Virus record (IMG/VR): IMGVR_UViG_3300017729_000001
Span: 26,430 to 90,429 of that record
Reading direction: 5' to 3' (one strand)
Source: a virus
Length of the DNA stretch: 64,000 bases
A program made the position numbers and the translations under genes. Position 1 is the stretch's first letter, and each line of letters starts with the position of its first letter. A model generated the notes under the pieces. It made no database searches, was not told the origin of the DNA, and saw nothing but the letters and a program-made list of their open reading frames with translations. Below are positions 32,434 to 41,295 of the stretch, one piece after another.

Positions 32434-34908
32434 CTAAACAAATTTTTGTATATATATAAATTGCAAGTAAGGTGGCACAATATCCACAGGTGATGGCGAA
32501 CCTGTTCCCCCACCCGCATCTGTAGTTCCAGAAAAGTTGTGTTGGTGCCTACTTGTAGTTGAGTTATCAGGATGAGCATAAAATCTTGCGTCATCATCCT
32601 CCCCTTTATCGAATCCACCCCCACCAGCACCATTACCAGCCCACACAGCATGGCTATGTGCTCCGTCATTATTTGTTGTTCCAGAAAAGGTATGCGTATG
32701 GTTAGGTAAAGCACTTACTGGAATACTTACAGTATTTGAACCTCCAGAAGCACCTATCAACCCAGCTGAGTTAGTTCCTCTTGGAAATTGTCCTGCCATA
32801 TTCAATGTTCCATTATTACCATTTAAAATTCTCCATCCATGATATCCGTGCTTTATTCCGTCACCTGACGTATTAAATACATTCTGTGAAACTCCTGGTC
32901 CAACTAATCTTACTGTGTGCATAGGACAAGTTTCAGTGTCCCATCTTACTATCCAACTTCCCAAGTCACTAAAAGTACACGTGATGAATAGTCCATATCG
33001 GTGTTGTTGACCTGGGTCTGACGATGTATTATTTCTAGCATAATAAACGTCATTTTCATTTAACTCCGCAAGTAAATCAAAATTGGTTGGGTCAATATAG
33101 TTCTCAACAATCCTTAATCTAAAAGTTGACAAATCAACCCATTGGTCAATATGTAAGGTGAAGCTGTTTCCCTCTCTGAATGGAAGGCCATCGTCATCCT
33201 CTGTTCTTAAATGTATGAACATATCGGCAGTTAAAGTTAGTCCACCTTGATAATGTTGATATTGCTTATCAACTCCGACTTGTAATTCAACTACTGGCAC
33301 TGAATTATCTAGTGCTGTCGTATTGACTCCAAATAAATCTCCTGTGTCAACTGCTTCTTGAAAGTTTTGAAACGAATCAGGTGCCTCGCAAACTTTTATG
33401 AATCCTAAACTAGCATCCCCAGCGTATGGAACTTGCGTTCTATCAATAGGCAACTTTAAATTACCAAAGGCATCGTATGACTCTTCATCATAATGTCCAA
33501 TAGGGTCATCTGGAAAAACTTGCCAATCTGTATAGTCTTTAAATGTCTTATACCTATACATCAAGTTGTATTTATAACAACCATCCATGGTAGGCAGTTC
33601 CATTCTGACTAATGGCGTATTTATCGAATAGTCAAATGTTCTTTCTATATTGGGCCAAGGAAACACTTCAGTTGTATCGGTGTCATTATCTTGGTCACCA
33701 ACATCTATATTCGCCCCATCTCTTTGTGCTCTAATTTCTATTGACTCATATGGTGGAGCAATGAATAGCTGGTCAGCCATTCCGTAATCATCTGGGTCAA
33801 GTACATCTAGCGTCAGTACAATTTGAGTTCCAGTTTTTGTACTATCTATAATTGTTCTCCAACTTCCATCTTTAGAATATAATCGCCAGTCAGTGAAATC
33901 TCCTGAGTTGAAAAAGGATGTATCTTTAAAAGTACCTCCATTTCCAATCAATACTGATATCTTTTTTAAACTTGGGTCAATCGTATATGAAGCAAATCTC
34001 ATCCCCCAAGCAACCATCACTAAATTATTTGCTCTTGGTGAATTAGGTTGTTCCCACTGAACTCCTTCAACTCCTATTAAGTTATTGTTGAAATTTCTAT
34101 TTACATCATGTACGTGCCATTCTCCCCAAGGTTTCCACCAATCAAGTCTTTTGTCTTCAATTATGATAGTAGTTCCATTACTTTTTACCCTAGACAAGTA
34201 AAATTCCTCTCCAGCAATAAAAGCTGGTGGTGTGTTTAAGATAGTTTCTGTGACTAATTCATATTCAAAATAATCGTATTGAAATATTTGCTCATCAGCA
34301 GTAGGTACAGGATAACCAGGTGTGAAAGTTCCGACAATTGAATAAGTCATATCACTCTCAGCAATAAAATCACCTTGAATTATACAACTGTTGTCGCTAA
34401 TGATATCAACTACCTCGTAATCATCAGCATTACCATTCACACTATTTGTGAACCTTATCTTGGATGGAAAATTCGGCTGACCTCTAAGGACATTCAAAAA
34501 TTCTGTTCCAACTCCAGTCACGTTTCCAAAAGTATCTACGGACACAGTTCCAATCTCAGTAGTTTTATATTTGTGCTTTACTTTTATCCAATACCATAAA
34601 GAATCAGGTGAAATAGGAACATCAACTATTGCGTCATTCACTACAAACCGACCTAGTTGGTCAATAATCATACCTGTGTTTATGATAACTTTATCATAAC
34701 AACTCACTCCAAATTTAGATACATAAAAAGCATCTTGTGTTAAAATAGTGCCTAATTCAGGCAAGTCTAAATCTTTAACAATTCCATACTCTTTGCTGTT
34801 CGCAAGAACGTGTCTTCTGTATCCCCATTCATCTAAGAATTGGTCATTCCTTTTTTGTTCTGCAACTTCCAGAAATAAATTTGAGTTTACTTTTAAATAA
34901 CCACTCAT
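32434..34908 (-). CDS. Tail fibre with collar-like tip and HxH motifs
   Basis: 824 residues. The N-terminal part (RNDQFLDEWGYRRHVLANSK) looks like an attachment domain; the middle is beta-rich. The C-terminal 150 residues show the phage tail collar layout (GWRILNGNNGTLNMAGQFPR) followed by PNHTHTF, AHSHAVW and RHQHNF. HxH triplets of this type bind metal ions in trimeric fibre tips of T4-like short and long fibres. It probably binds the host receptor. The DPxxW and PPYLQFIYIQKF ending also recalls phage collar-family proteins. Confidence 0.82.
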   Translation of the reverse strand: MSGYLKVNSNLFLEVAEQKRNDQFLDEWGYRRHVLANSKEYGIVKDLDLPELGTILTQDAFYVSKFGVSCYDKVIINTGMIIDQLGRFVVNDAIVDVPISPDSLWYWIKVKHKYKTTEIGTVSVDTFGNVTGVGTEFLNVLRGQPNFPSKIRFTNSVNGNADDYEVVDIISDNSCIIQGDFIAESDMTYSIVGTFTPGYPVPTADEQIFQYDYFEYELVTETILNTPPAFIAGEEFYLSRVKSNGTTIIIEDKRLDWWKPWGEWHVHDVNRNFNNNLIGVEGVQWEQPNSPRANNLVMVAWGMRFASYTIDPSLKKISVLIGNGGTFKDTSFFNSGDFTDWRLYSKDGSWRTIIDSTKTGTQIVLTLDVLDPDDYGMADQLFIAPPYESIEIRAQRDGANIDVGDQDNDTDTTEVFPWPNIERTFDYSINTPLVRMELPTMDGCYKYNLMYRYKTFKDYTDWQVFPDDPIGHYDEESYDAFGNLKLPIDRTQVPYAGDASLGFIKVCEAPDSFQNFQEAVDTGDLFGVNTTALDNSVPVVELQVGVDKQYQHYQGGLTLTADMFIHLRTEDDDGLPFREGNSFTLHIDQWVDLSTFRLRIVENYIDPTNFDLLAELNENDVYYARNNTSSDPGQQHRYGLFITCTFSDLGSWIVRWDTETCPMHTVRLVGPGVSQNVFNTSGDGIKHGYHGWRILNGNNGTLNMAGQFPRGTNSAGLIGASGGSNTVSIPVSALPNHTHTFSGTTNNDGAHSHAVWAGNGAGGGGFDKGEDDDARFYAHPDNSTTSRHQHNFSGTTDAGGGTGSPSPVDIVPPYLQFIYIQKFV

Positions 34909-34932
34909 GTTTTACAATTTTCTTTTATCTTG

Positions 34933-36630
34933 TTAAAGTAATAACTGTTTATCATCTACTTTACGTGTAAGGTTGATTGGAATCAACTTCTGCTCGTATG
35001 GAAGTAAATTATCTTGAATCCTATTCCTCACCTGATCATCTGTAAATTTGTCACTATTGTTTCGATGCCAGTTCATTACTATTGAATCACCTTGAATAAA
35101 TTGAGGATTTTTAACACCTGGCTTATGTCCCAATATCGTTTTTCCTTTTATTAATGGCCTCATTTTAAAATCATGTATATGATAATCGCCAGAACCTGAT
35201 ATCTGTATAAATGGCTTTACCATATCGACATCTTCATTAGCATTGAAGTACAAATTTCTTCCAATTACATTACTTCTTGAATACTTACCTGTGAATGTAG
35301 ATGATCCAGCAGCATATATAATGCCTCGCACACTATACCATTGGTCTTCAATCTTGGTAACATCAGTGAAACTATCTACAAAGAAATAATTTGCAGTCAC
35401 ACCAACTTGAATATCGTTAAATGATAAAGGCTTGTATGAACCATTTCGATTGTACCCATGTACACCAAAATAAACGAACGCATTTGCTCCAGGCTTTCTT
35501 TTTATATTGAAAGTTATTTCATAATCCAACTCCTTGTCGACAATTATTAAATCTTCCCAATTAACTAAGGGTGGTGGTGTCCATAAATCATATCCAAAAC
35601 CTACACTAGCTGGCAATCCAATTCCTGATAACTTAGCAACATTAAGTCCTGAGTCATTGACTATACTAACACTTCCACTATTCTGTATATCATATAAAGT
35701 CAAATCTACAAAGTCAGCTGTATTTTCTTCAGTTTTATTTATTTGTTCTGATTTGTAGTTCCCATTATAGAATGGTGATGATTTTCCTAAACACCATCCG
35801 TGATTTTCTTTTTCAACAACGTCAAGCAAAAACTCATCATATCTATTTCGATTAATAAGCCTCAACCATTCACCATCTATTTTAGTAACTGACCCATCCA
35901 TTAATTCAGTTCCTAGTTTTTGATATGTCAGTTTAGTTCCCCTTTTACGAATCTCATCATAAAAGTTGTTAGCCAAAAACTGCATTTCTGAAAACAGTAT
36001 TTCTTCTGACTCAAAGAATAAACCACGTTGCGTCAGGTGCTCGCCCAAATACTTTCTTTTATATAGTATCGAATCGAATTCATTAGTGAAGGCACTTACA
36101 TAAGCTAAAAAGCAACATACTGCCGACCAAAACGAAACAAAGTCAGTATCGTCAATGCCTGGTCCACGCTCAATAAATTCAGGTAAAATTCCTGATTGGT
36201 ATATCTTTCTTAGCAGATTATTACAAATTTGAGCAGTCAACATATCATTAACAGCCAAATCTTCAAATAAACTTTCTAAGGTTGTGATTCCACTATAAAT
36301 TTGAATTATGATATTACCTTGTAGTTCAAGTCCTCCAAACTCTAAAATTCCTGTGGTATCCGTTCCAACTCTTTCATATCTAAATTCAAGAAATAAAAGG
36401 GTGGTCACTGTTCCAGTGATTGCGGCAAGGTTGGCATTCGTTAATGGCTCCCAAGTTGAATAATTCGTTCCATCTAGTGAATATCTGAATGTCTTACTGA
36501 AGTATCTAGTTGGTGTTTCACCTACCAAGGTGTCAGTGTAGCTTGAAACATTTACAGTTCCAGCTAGTGCTCCTTGAGAATAAATGAATAACACATCTCC
36601 AATTTCTGATAGAGTATTTCCAATTATCAT
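34933..36630 (-). CDS. Baseplate or tail protein
   Basis: 565 residues. The N-terminal 110 residues look like a beta domain; about 130-230 is helical and cysteine-containing (SFWSAVCCFLAYVSAFTNEF); 290-470 is beta-rich with a carbohydrate-binding-module-like layout (DKELDYEITFNIKRKPGANA, YSVRGIIYAAGSSTF). It sits between the fibre and the small gene before the J-like wedge, so it may connect fibre to baseplate. No family is recognised with certainty. Confidence 0.62.
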   Translation of the reverse strand: MIIGNTLSEIGDVLFIYSQGALAGTVNVSSYTDTLVGETPTRYFSKTFRYSLDGTNYSTWEPLTNANLAAITGTVTTLLFLEFRYERVGTDTTGILEFGGLELQGNIIIQIYSGITTLESLFEDLAVNDMLTAQICNNLLRKIYQSGILPEFIERGPGIDDTDFVSFWSAVCCFLAYVSAFTNEFDSILYKRKYLGEHLTQRGLFFESEEILFSEMQFLANNFYDEIRKRGTKLTYQKLGTELMDGSVTKIDGEWLRLINRNRYDEFLLDVVEKENHGWCLGKSSPFYNGNYKSEQINKTEENTADFVDLTLYDIQNSGSVSIVNDSGLNVAKLSGIGLPASVGFGYDLWTPPPLVNWEDLIIVDKELDYEITFNIKRKPGANAFVYFGVHGYNRNGSYKPLSFNDIQVGVTANYFFVDSFTDVTKIEDQWYSVRGIIYAAGSSTFTGKYSRSNVIGRNLYFNANEDVDMVKPFIQISGSGDYHIHDFKMRPLIKGKTILGHKPGVKNPQFIQGDSIVMNWHRNNSDKFTDDQVRNRIQDNLLPYEQKLIPINLTRKVDDKQLLL

Positions 36631-36980
36631 GATTCAAAATTAAATATCAGTTCAGCCATAGCATTTATTTCGTAATTGTCTGACTCGCTTTTTATATCAC
36701 TCAGATATATAGTTCCATCAACATCAACTTCATAAATCGGCTTTATTTCCTGATTGATTAATAACTCGCATTCAATGCCCTCGACAGAATTTTTTACTTT
36801 TCTCTCTTCCATTATTTCAATGGCACTTGTTCTTGGGTCTTTTAAAGGAACAGGCTCAAGTCCTATATTTACTGATTGGTCGTCATAACTGATGTCAATT
36901 TTTAAATCTCCATTAGTTTGACCCAAACTTGTAAATCCATTGACCGCACTATTCCCTCTTGTGTTTAAATCTCTTTCCAT
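36627..36980 (-). CDS. Small baseplate-region protein (117 aa)
   Basis: 117 residues, acidic, with a beta-type pattern (DLKIDISYDDQSVNIGLEPV, YEVDVDGTIYLSDIKSE). It is located directly between the J-like wedge gene (1 base away) and the 565-residue gene (4-base overlap, ATGA). Position suggests a baseplate component. Sequence not recognised. Confidence 0.6.
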   Translation of the reverse strand: MERDLNTRGNSAVNGFTSLGQTNGDLKIDISYDDQSVNIGLEPVPLKDPRTSAIEIMEERKVKNSVEGIECELLINQEIKPIYEVDVDGTIYLSDIKSESDNYEINAMAELIFNFES

Positions 36981-36981
36981 A

Positions 36982-38178
36982 TTATAATGATTTTAATACA
37001 GTTGCTTGATAAGCAAAATCTCCATCGCTTGGATAATAAAATGGGTTCAAAGTACCAGATACATTTTCTAGCATTACACCTTGTACATTCATCATAATGA
37101 ACCCTCTGAATCTAGGCAACTGACCTCTAGGTATATTGAATTGCGTATTTGGATAAAAGTAATTATCAATGACACGCTTAACCCCTCTGACTGCTTTAAT
37201 AGCATTCACTAAGTCAATCCATTGAATGATTCCACCCTCTTCCCAGAATCTGTGGTCAATCAATTTACTTAAATTTTTTTGTGCTTCTTTTCTAATCGTA
37301 TCAGTAGAAAAGGATGGCTCAAGGTCAACACGACAACTAATATCAATTGGGTAGTAAACTACATTCACAAATTTGATTCCATAGTTTTGAAGTCCATTAG
37401 GCTTGAACTCATTCATATTCAAAAATTGCTCTGCCTTTAATCTGAAATCTGTAAGTTGAGCTGGACTGAAATCAGCACCATTAACGCTACCAACTCCAAT
37501 ATTAAGTTCTCCTTGATTATCAAGTCCGTGATTATAAACTCTAAGCACATTTGGATTAAACTTCCTCAATACTTGCTCTAAATACTGTATTGTCCCACGT
37601 GCTAACACATTTATTTCTTCCTTTATTCTTTCCCTAAACATATCGTCATCCTCAGCTTGTCTGCCACCTGTTGCTCCGTATTCATTAATACAATAAGCAT
37701 GACCAGTTGGTGCTGGAGTGACGCTTGTGATACTTAATGGGTCAACATTAGTTTCTTCTCCAAATGCTAAACTTTCTACTTTCACATATGTAAACCCCTC
37801 TACTGGTATGGTGGTTAGAACTTGAGTTGCGAAATCTTGTCCTTGTCCTTTAAAGACATGTGTTCCTGGTATATAAGTTGTTCCAGGTGTTCCTACCACT
37901 CTAACAAAAGTTGAGCTAGCAATCGCACCGAATCTTCCAGCCACCCCTCGTAATTCAGCAATGGTATCTAAATATGAGCCATAGGCTGAATCTGGAAATA
38001 GGTGTGATTCTATTACAGATACATCTTTTAATATCTTTTGAGACAGTTTTGCTGCTCCAAAAGCAATTCCATTTAAAACTGAACCCTCAGACACTTTAGT
38101 GACTTGGTCAGTTTGGTTGAGCAATGTTTCTACAAATATTTGCTTTAATTCTTCTACAGGTGTTATTTTTGTAATCAT
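36982..38178 (-). CDS. Baseplate J-like wedge protein (gp6/J family)
   Basis: 398 residues. Typical J-family features: an N-terminal helix region (SEGSVLNGIAFGAAKLSQKI), LDTIAELRGVAGRFGA, the GTTYIPGTHVF strand motif, EYGATGGRQAEDDDMFRERI, and a C-terminal small domain (VVYYPIDISCRVDLEPSF). Family members build the baseplate wedge ring of contractile tails. It overlaps the gp25-like candidate upstream by 4 bases. Confidence 0.85.
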   Translation of the reverse strand: MITKITPVEELKQIFVETLLNQTDQVTKVSEGSVLNGIAFGAAKLSQKILKDVSVIESHLFPDSAYGSYLDTIAELRGVAGRFGAIASSTFVRVVGTPGTTYIPGTHVFKGQGQDFATQVLTTIPVEGFTYVKVESLAFGEETNVDPLSITSVTPAPTGHAYCINEYGATGGRQAEDDDMFRERIKEEINVLARGTIQYLEQVLRKFNPNVLRVYNHGLDNQGELNIGVGSVNGADFSPAQLTDFRLKAEQFLNMNEFKPNGLQNYGIKFVNVVYYPIDISCRVDLEPSFSTDTIRKEAQKNLSKLIDHRFWEEGGIIQWIDLVNAIKAVRGVKRVIDNYFYPNTQFNIPRGQLPRFRGFIMMNVQGVMLENVSGTLNPFYYPSDGDFAYQATVLKSL

Positions 38179-39107
38179 ATCGTTACGCTATTTACAATGA
38201 CTTCATCTCGTTTAGTTCCAACTTCAAATTTTATGAATATGTCGCCTTCAATGTAGTCTATTTTTAAAACTTTAAAATCTTTGAATAAGTCATCTGACTT
38301 AAAATTACTTTCCAACTCTTTTTTTATAAGTGGAAAATTCATTTGAGATATATTCACCCCTTTCCAAAATTGAGCATTAAGCCCCATACTTGGAAATTCA
38401 GGAATATCTCTTTTTGCTACTTTTGAAAGTATATCCACTGTTTGATATGCTGTATCTTTGTACCCTAGAACTTGAAGGTCATCATCTTCAAATTTCATTA
38501 GGGTTGGAATATCTTTGCCATAAACTCTATCACCAATTGTGTAGTCTATCATAGATGTTACCAAACTAGCTTGAAATCCATTATCAAGTAACTCCAGCTC
38601 AGTTCCTCCAGATATGTCCCAATCCACTTCTCTAAGGTCATTCATTTTTGCTATGCTTGTCCAACCACTATTATTAAATGTATCATTTTTCCCCAAAACA
38701 TCTCTTGCTACATCTTCTAGTGTTTGTTGGCTAGATGTAGTGTAGTTAAAAACATAGCCTGCAGATATTTTCCCTTTTATATATGATGACCTTAAATACT
38801 TAGGAATATTCTGAGAATACTTCAAGTGAGTTTTAATGTCTTCAGCAATATCTAGTAAAGCCCAATAATCACAAGTTGACATCGTTCTTTTGTAATCTCT
38901 AAATATTCCAGTCAATACTAAACTCTTTTCATAAAGAGCATTCAAATTATTGATACGTTGTTTATCTATATACTTGGTGGTGCCTAAATAAAATGAAACT
39001 ATTTGAGGCATTTCAAATCTAAAAAAGTCAGACACTTCAGTGGCAAACTCATTAAAATCAAAATTTGTTAAGTCCTTAAAATTATCAAGTGTTTTATCTC
39101 CTATCAT
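38175..39107 (-). CDS. Baseplate wedge protein, gp25-like C-terminus candidate
   Basis: 310 residues. The N-terminal 110 residues are helical; the C-terminal part (LNAQFWKGVNISQMNFPLIK, then ELESNFKSDDLFKDFKVLKI and IFIKFEVGTKRDEVI) alternates helix and strand in a way that recalls gp25/W-type wedge proteins. Its place directly before the J-like gene fits, because gp25 and J are usually neighbours. Much larger than gp25 (about 130 residues), so a fusion or different protein is possible. Confidence 0.58.
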   Translation of the reverse strand: MIGDKTLDNFKDLTNFDFNEFATEVSDFFRFEMPQIVSFYLGTTKYIDKQRINNLNALYEKSLVLTGIFRDYKRTMSTCDYWALLDIAEDIKTHLKYSQNIPKYLRSSYIKGKISAGYVFNYTTSSQQTLEDVARDVLGKNDTFNNSGWTSIAKMNDLREVDWDISGGTELELLDNGFQASLVTSMIDYTIGDRVYGKDIPTLMKFEDDDLQVLGYKDTAYQTVDILSKVAKRDIPEFPSMGLNAQFWKGVNISQMNFPLIKKELESNFKSDDLFKDFKVLKIDYIEGDIFIKFEVGTKRDEVIVNSVTI

Positions 39108-39850
39108 TATCCTCCAATTATTCCGTTCTTACGTGTTACGCCACCAACAGTCAAATTACTAAATGTTTGGTTCAGACTTTTTTGTACAGCAGCCATTGCT
39201 ACTAAATTGCCAATTTTACTCTTTCCACTGTACGTGTCAGGCACTGGCGCAATAGCCTTCATTTCAATATTCCAATTCCACATAGCATTATTTTCCATAC
39301 TCATGTTCTTACTAAATGACATTACTTCCACCCAATATGATTCATTAGCTTGAAGGTTGTAAAAGTACAATCGCATTGGAAAACCAGCTTCACAAAAATC
39401 TGTGCTTCTAGCAACTATTTTTTCAAGTAATTTTAACGCTCCAAAACCTGTTTTTACATTAGCATCAAAAGTATCTTTTTTGTAAAAGTTTTGTCTGTCT
39501 TTTTTCTTCACTTTAGTCTGCGTTGGATTATTGTCTCTGCTGACTAGCAACCTAAATTTTCTTCCAAAAGTTCCACTAATGCTTATTGTCTTGCCTACAT
39601 AAGATGGACTGAAAGTTTCTACATATCCTGATTCAGTCTTTTTAATACTTACGTGAGCATTTCTAGCAACTTGTATTGATGTTGGACTGACTGGAAAATT
39701 AAATATCTGTTCGATGTCGCCACTATAATCTACTAATTGAAATATACAGGCATAGTATTCAAAATCATTTGGAGCCAAAGCATGTAATGCTGCTCTCCCA
39801 GCATTTGCTAAAATTCCTTGCGCTTTACTTCTTATTAGTTCCTTTGACAT
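39107..39850 (-). CDS. Baseplate/tube-junction protein
   Basis: 247 residues. YYACIFQLVDYSGDIEQIFN followed by FPVSPTSIQVARN, then TESGYVETFSPSYVGKTISI, is the pattern of phage baseplate proteins of the gp48/gp53 or XkdP group that bridge hub and tube. C-terminal helices and a Gly-rich end follow. Start overlaps the gp25-like gene by 1 base. The assignment to the tube-junction group is inference. Confidence 0.6.
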   Translation of the reverse strand: MSKELIRSKAQGILANAGRAALHALAPNDFEYYACIFQLVDYSGDIEQIFNFPVSPTSIQVARNAHVSIKKTESGYVETFSPSYVGKTISISGTFGRKFRLLVSRDNNPTQTKVKKKDRQNFYKKDTFDANVKTGFGALKLLEKIVARSTDFCEAGFPMRLYFYNLQANESYWVEVMSFSKNMSMENNAMWNWNIEMKAIAPVPDTYSGKSKIGNLVAMAAVQKSLNQTFSNLTVGGVTRKNGIIGG

Positions 39851-39851
39851 A

Positions 39852-40310
39852 TTAATTCCATGTTATAGTTACACCACTTGTATTGTTAATAGCTGTTCCA
39901 GTCTTAAACCATATGTGAATAGTGCTTGATAAAAGTTCTGCGATTGTGGCAGAATCTGCTCCAGCAAAGCCAGCAGCAAGTATCGGTGCTATCACAGGTG
40001 GCGTTGGAGGTGGTACTCCTGTGAACGTTGGAGCCATTCCTACAGCTAGTGCTGTGGCATATGCTACCAAGGCATTCACAAAGGCTTGAACTCCTAATGT
40101 TGGGACAGTTAGCAATTGACCTTTTGCTGCTAATTTAGCTGTACTTGAACTTACAGAAACAGGTAAAACCAATTTGGCATACTTATCTATTGCCTCACTC
40201 CATCTCTCTGCGGCATCTGGTACAGTGGGTGGGAATTCAACAAACCCTGAATACTGAGTATCTATTATTTCTTGAATTCCTATTTTTAGTACACTTTTAA
40301 CTAACGGCAT
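39852..40310 (-). CDS. Ala/Pro-rich virion protein
   Basis: 152 residues. Two Ala-rich helical runs (VQAFVNALVAYATALAVGMA, APILAAGFAGADSATIAELL) flank a PTFTGVPPPTPPVIAP linker. The hydrophobic runs could be membrane-interacting. Located between spike and tube-junction genes, so it is probably a baseplate component or small spike-associated protein. No family recognised. Confidence 0.6.
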   Translation of the reverse strand: MPLVKSVLKIGIQEIIDTQYSGFVEFPPTVPDAAERWSEAIDKYAKLVLPVSVSSSTAKLAAKGQLLTVPTLGVQAFVNALVAYATALAVGMAPTFTGVPPPTPPVIAPILAAGFAGADSATIAELLSSTIHIWFKTGTAINNTSGVTITWN

Positions 40311-40311
40311 A

Positions 40312-41295
40312 TCAATCTGTATTTGTTAGTTCAGATAAAATGGTATCCAGCTGACTCTTTATTTGAATAAATGTAGCTGAGTTAATTGGCGTACCACTTG
40401 GTCCAAATGCTGTTGGAACAGTCAGTTGAGTTATTCCGTCAATAATTTCTTCAATTTTTCCTACTAAGGTTTCACCCTTAACCATTGGCTCAGCACTATC
40501 TTCTTCTCCAAAAACTATTTTGCTTGAATCTTCGGCTTTTATCTGAATCCTATTCTCATTGATGTAAACTTTATTTCCCCATTCATCTTCATAAATGAAT
40601 CTTTCAGTTTCTTCTTCTTCATTTGAATTCATTTTTATCCTAGCCTTTGAAACTCCATCTATTCCATTGACTCCTAATTCAAATGTTTTGTCGCTCATTT
40701 GGACAACCTTATTACTCGCCCTCATAAGATAATCACCATCACTCTCTACGATAAATTGACCGTCAGATTGAGTTCCCGCAATCCTGAAATGTATCCTTGG
40801 TATCTTTTCTTGATTTTTCCCTAGAACTGTTATAGTCAATATTCCATTCTCTGGATTCATGTCTATATCAACCATGTCTCCAAGATTGCTCACTCTGGTA
40901 GTTCTTTTTTGGTTTTCGCTTAATGGATGAAAATCATCTTCGTGTTTTAAAGTTGCGATGATTATTGGCTCATTATGTTTAGGCAAATTAATCCAAACTA
41001 TGGGACTTCCTAACTTTCCCACTACAGATGGTATTTTTATTCTCTGTAATACCTCTCTGTCTATTAGACAGTTGTGAAAGTGAGGGTGGTCCATACCTCC
41101 AGAAATTGAAACCCTACCTGTTCTGTAAACATCTTCTATATAATCATTGGGGTCAACACCAGCTGGAATTATTATGTGTCCTACACCACAAGCTAAATTT
41201 CCTGTTGGAATTCCTTTTGTTCCAATTATTTCGTTTGGGTCAGGTGATGTATCAAAATCATTACCTCTTATCCATTGTTTTTTCCAATCAAACAT
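40312..41295 (-). CDS. Baseplate central spike, gp5/VgrG-like
   Basis: 327 residues. The N-terminal 110 residues (GRVSISGGMDHPHFHNCLID, IVWINLPKHNEPIIIATL) look like an OB fold, as in gp5 and VgrG. The middle is a run of short strands (NGILTITVLGKNQEKIPRIH, GDYLMRASNKVVQM, KVYINENRIQIKAEDSSKI), a pattern of a needle-like beta-helix. A helical C-terminus follows. No lysozyme domain is seen; the peptidoglycan-cutting part seems to be on the hub gene upstream. Confidence 0.72.
   Translation of the reverse strand: MFDWKKQWIRGNDFDTSPDPNEIIGTKGIPTGNLACGVGHIIIPAGVDPNDYIEDVYRTGRVSISGGMDHPHFHNCLIDREVLQRIKIPSVVGKLGSPIVWINLPKHNEPIIIATLKHEDDFHPLSENQKRTTRVSNLGDMVDIDMNPENGILTITVLGKNQEKIPRIHFRIAGTQSDGQFIVESDGDYLMRASNKVVQMSDKTFELGVNGIDGVSKARIKMNSNEEEETERFIYEDEWGNKVYINENRIQIKAEDSSKIVFGEEDSAEPMVKGETLVGKIEEIIDGITQLTVPTAFGPSGTPINSATFIQIKSQLDTILSELTNTD

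Noticed and set aside
32391-32714. 107-residue minus-strand frame overlapping the tail fibre gene
   Set aside because: It lies in a different frame inside the C-terminal collar region of the fibre and its sequence has no protein-like features; the fibre frame has clear HxH and collar motifs.
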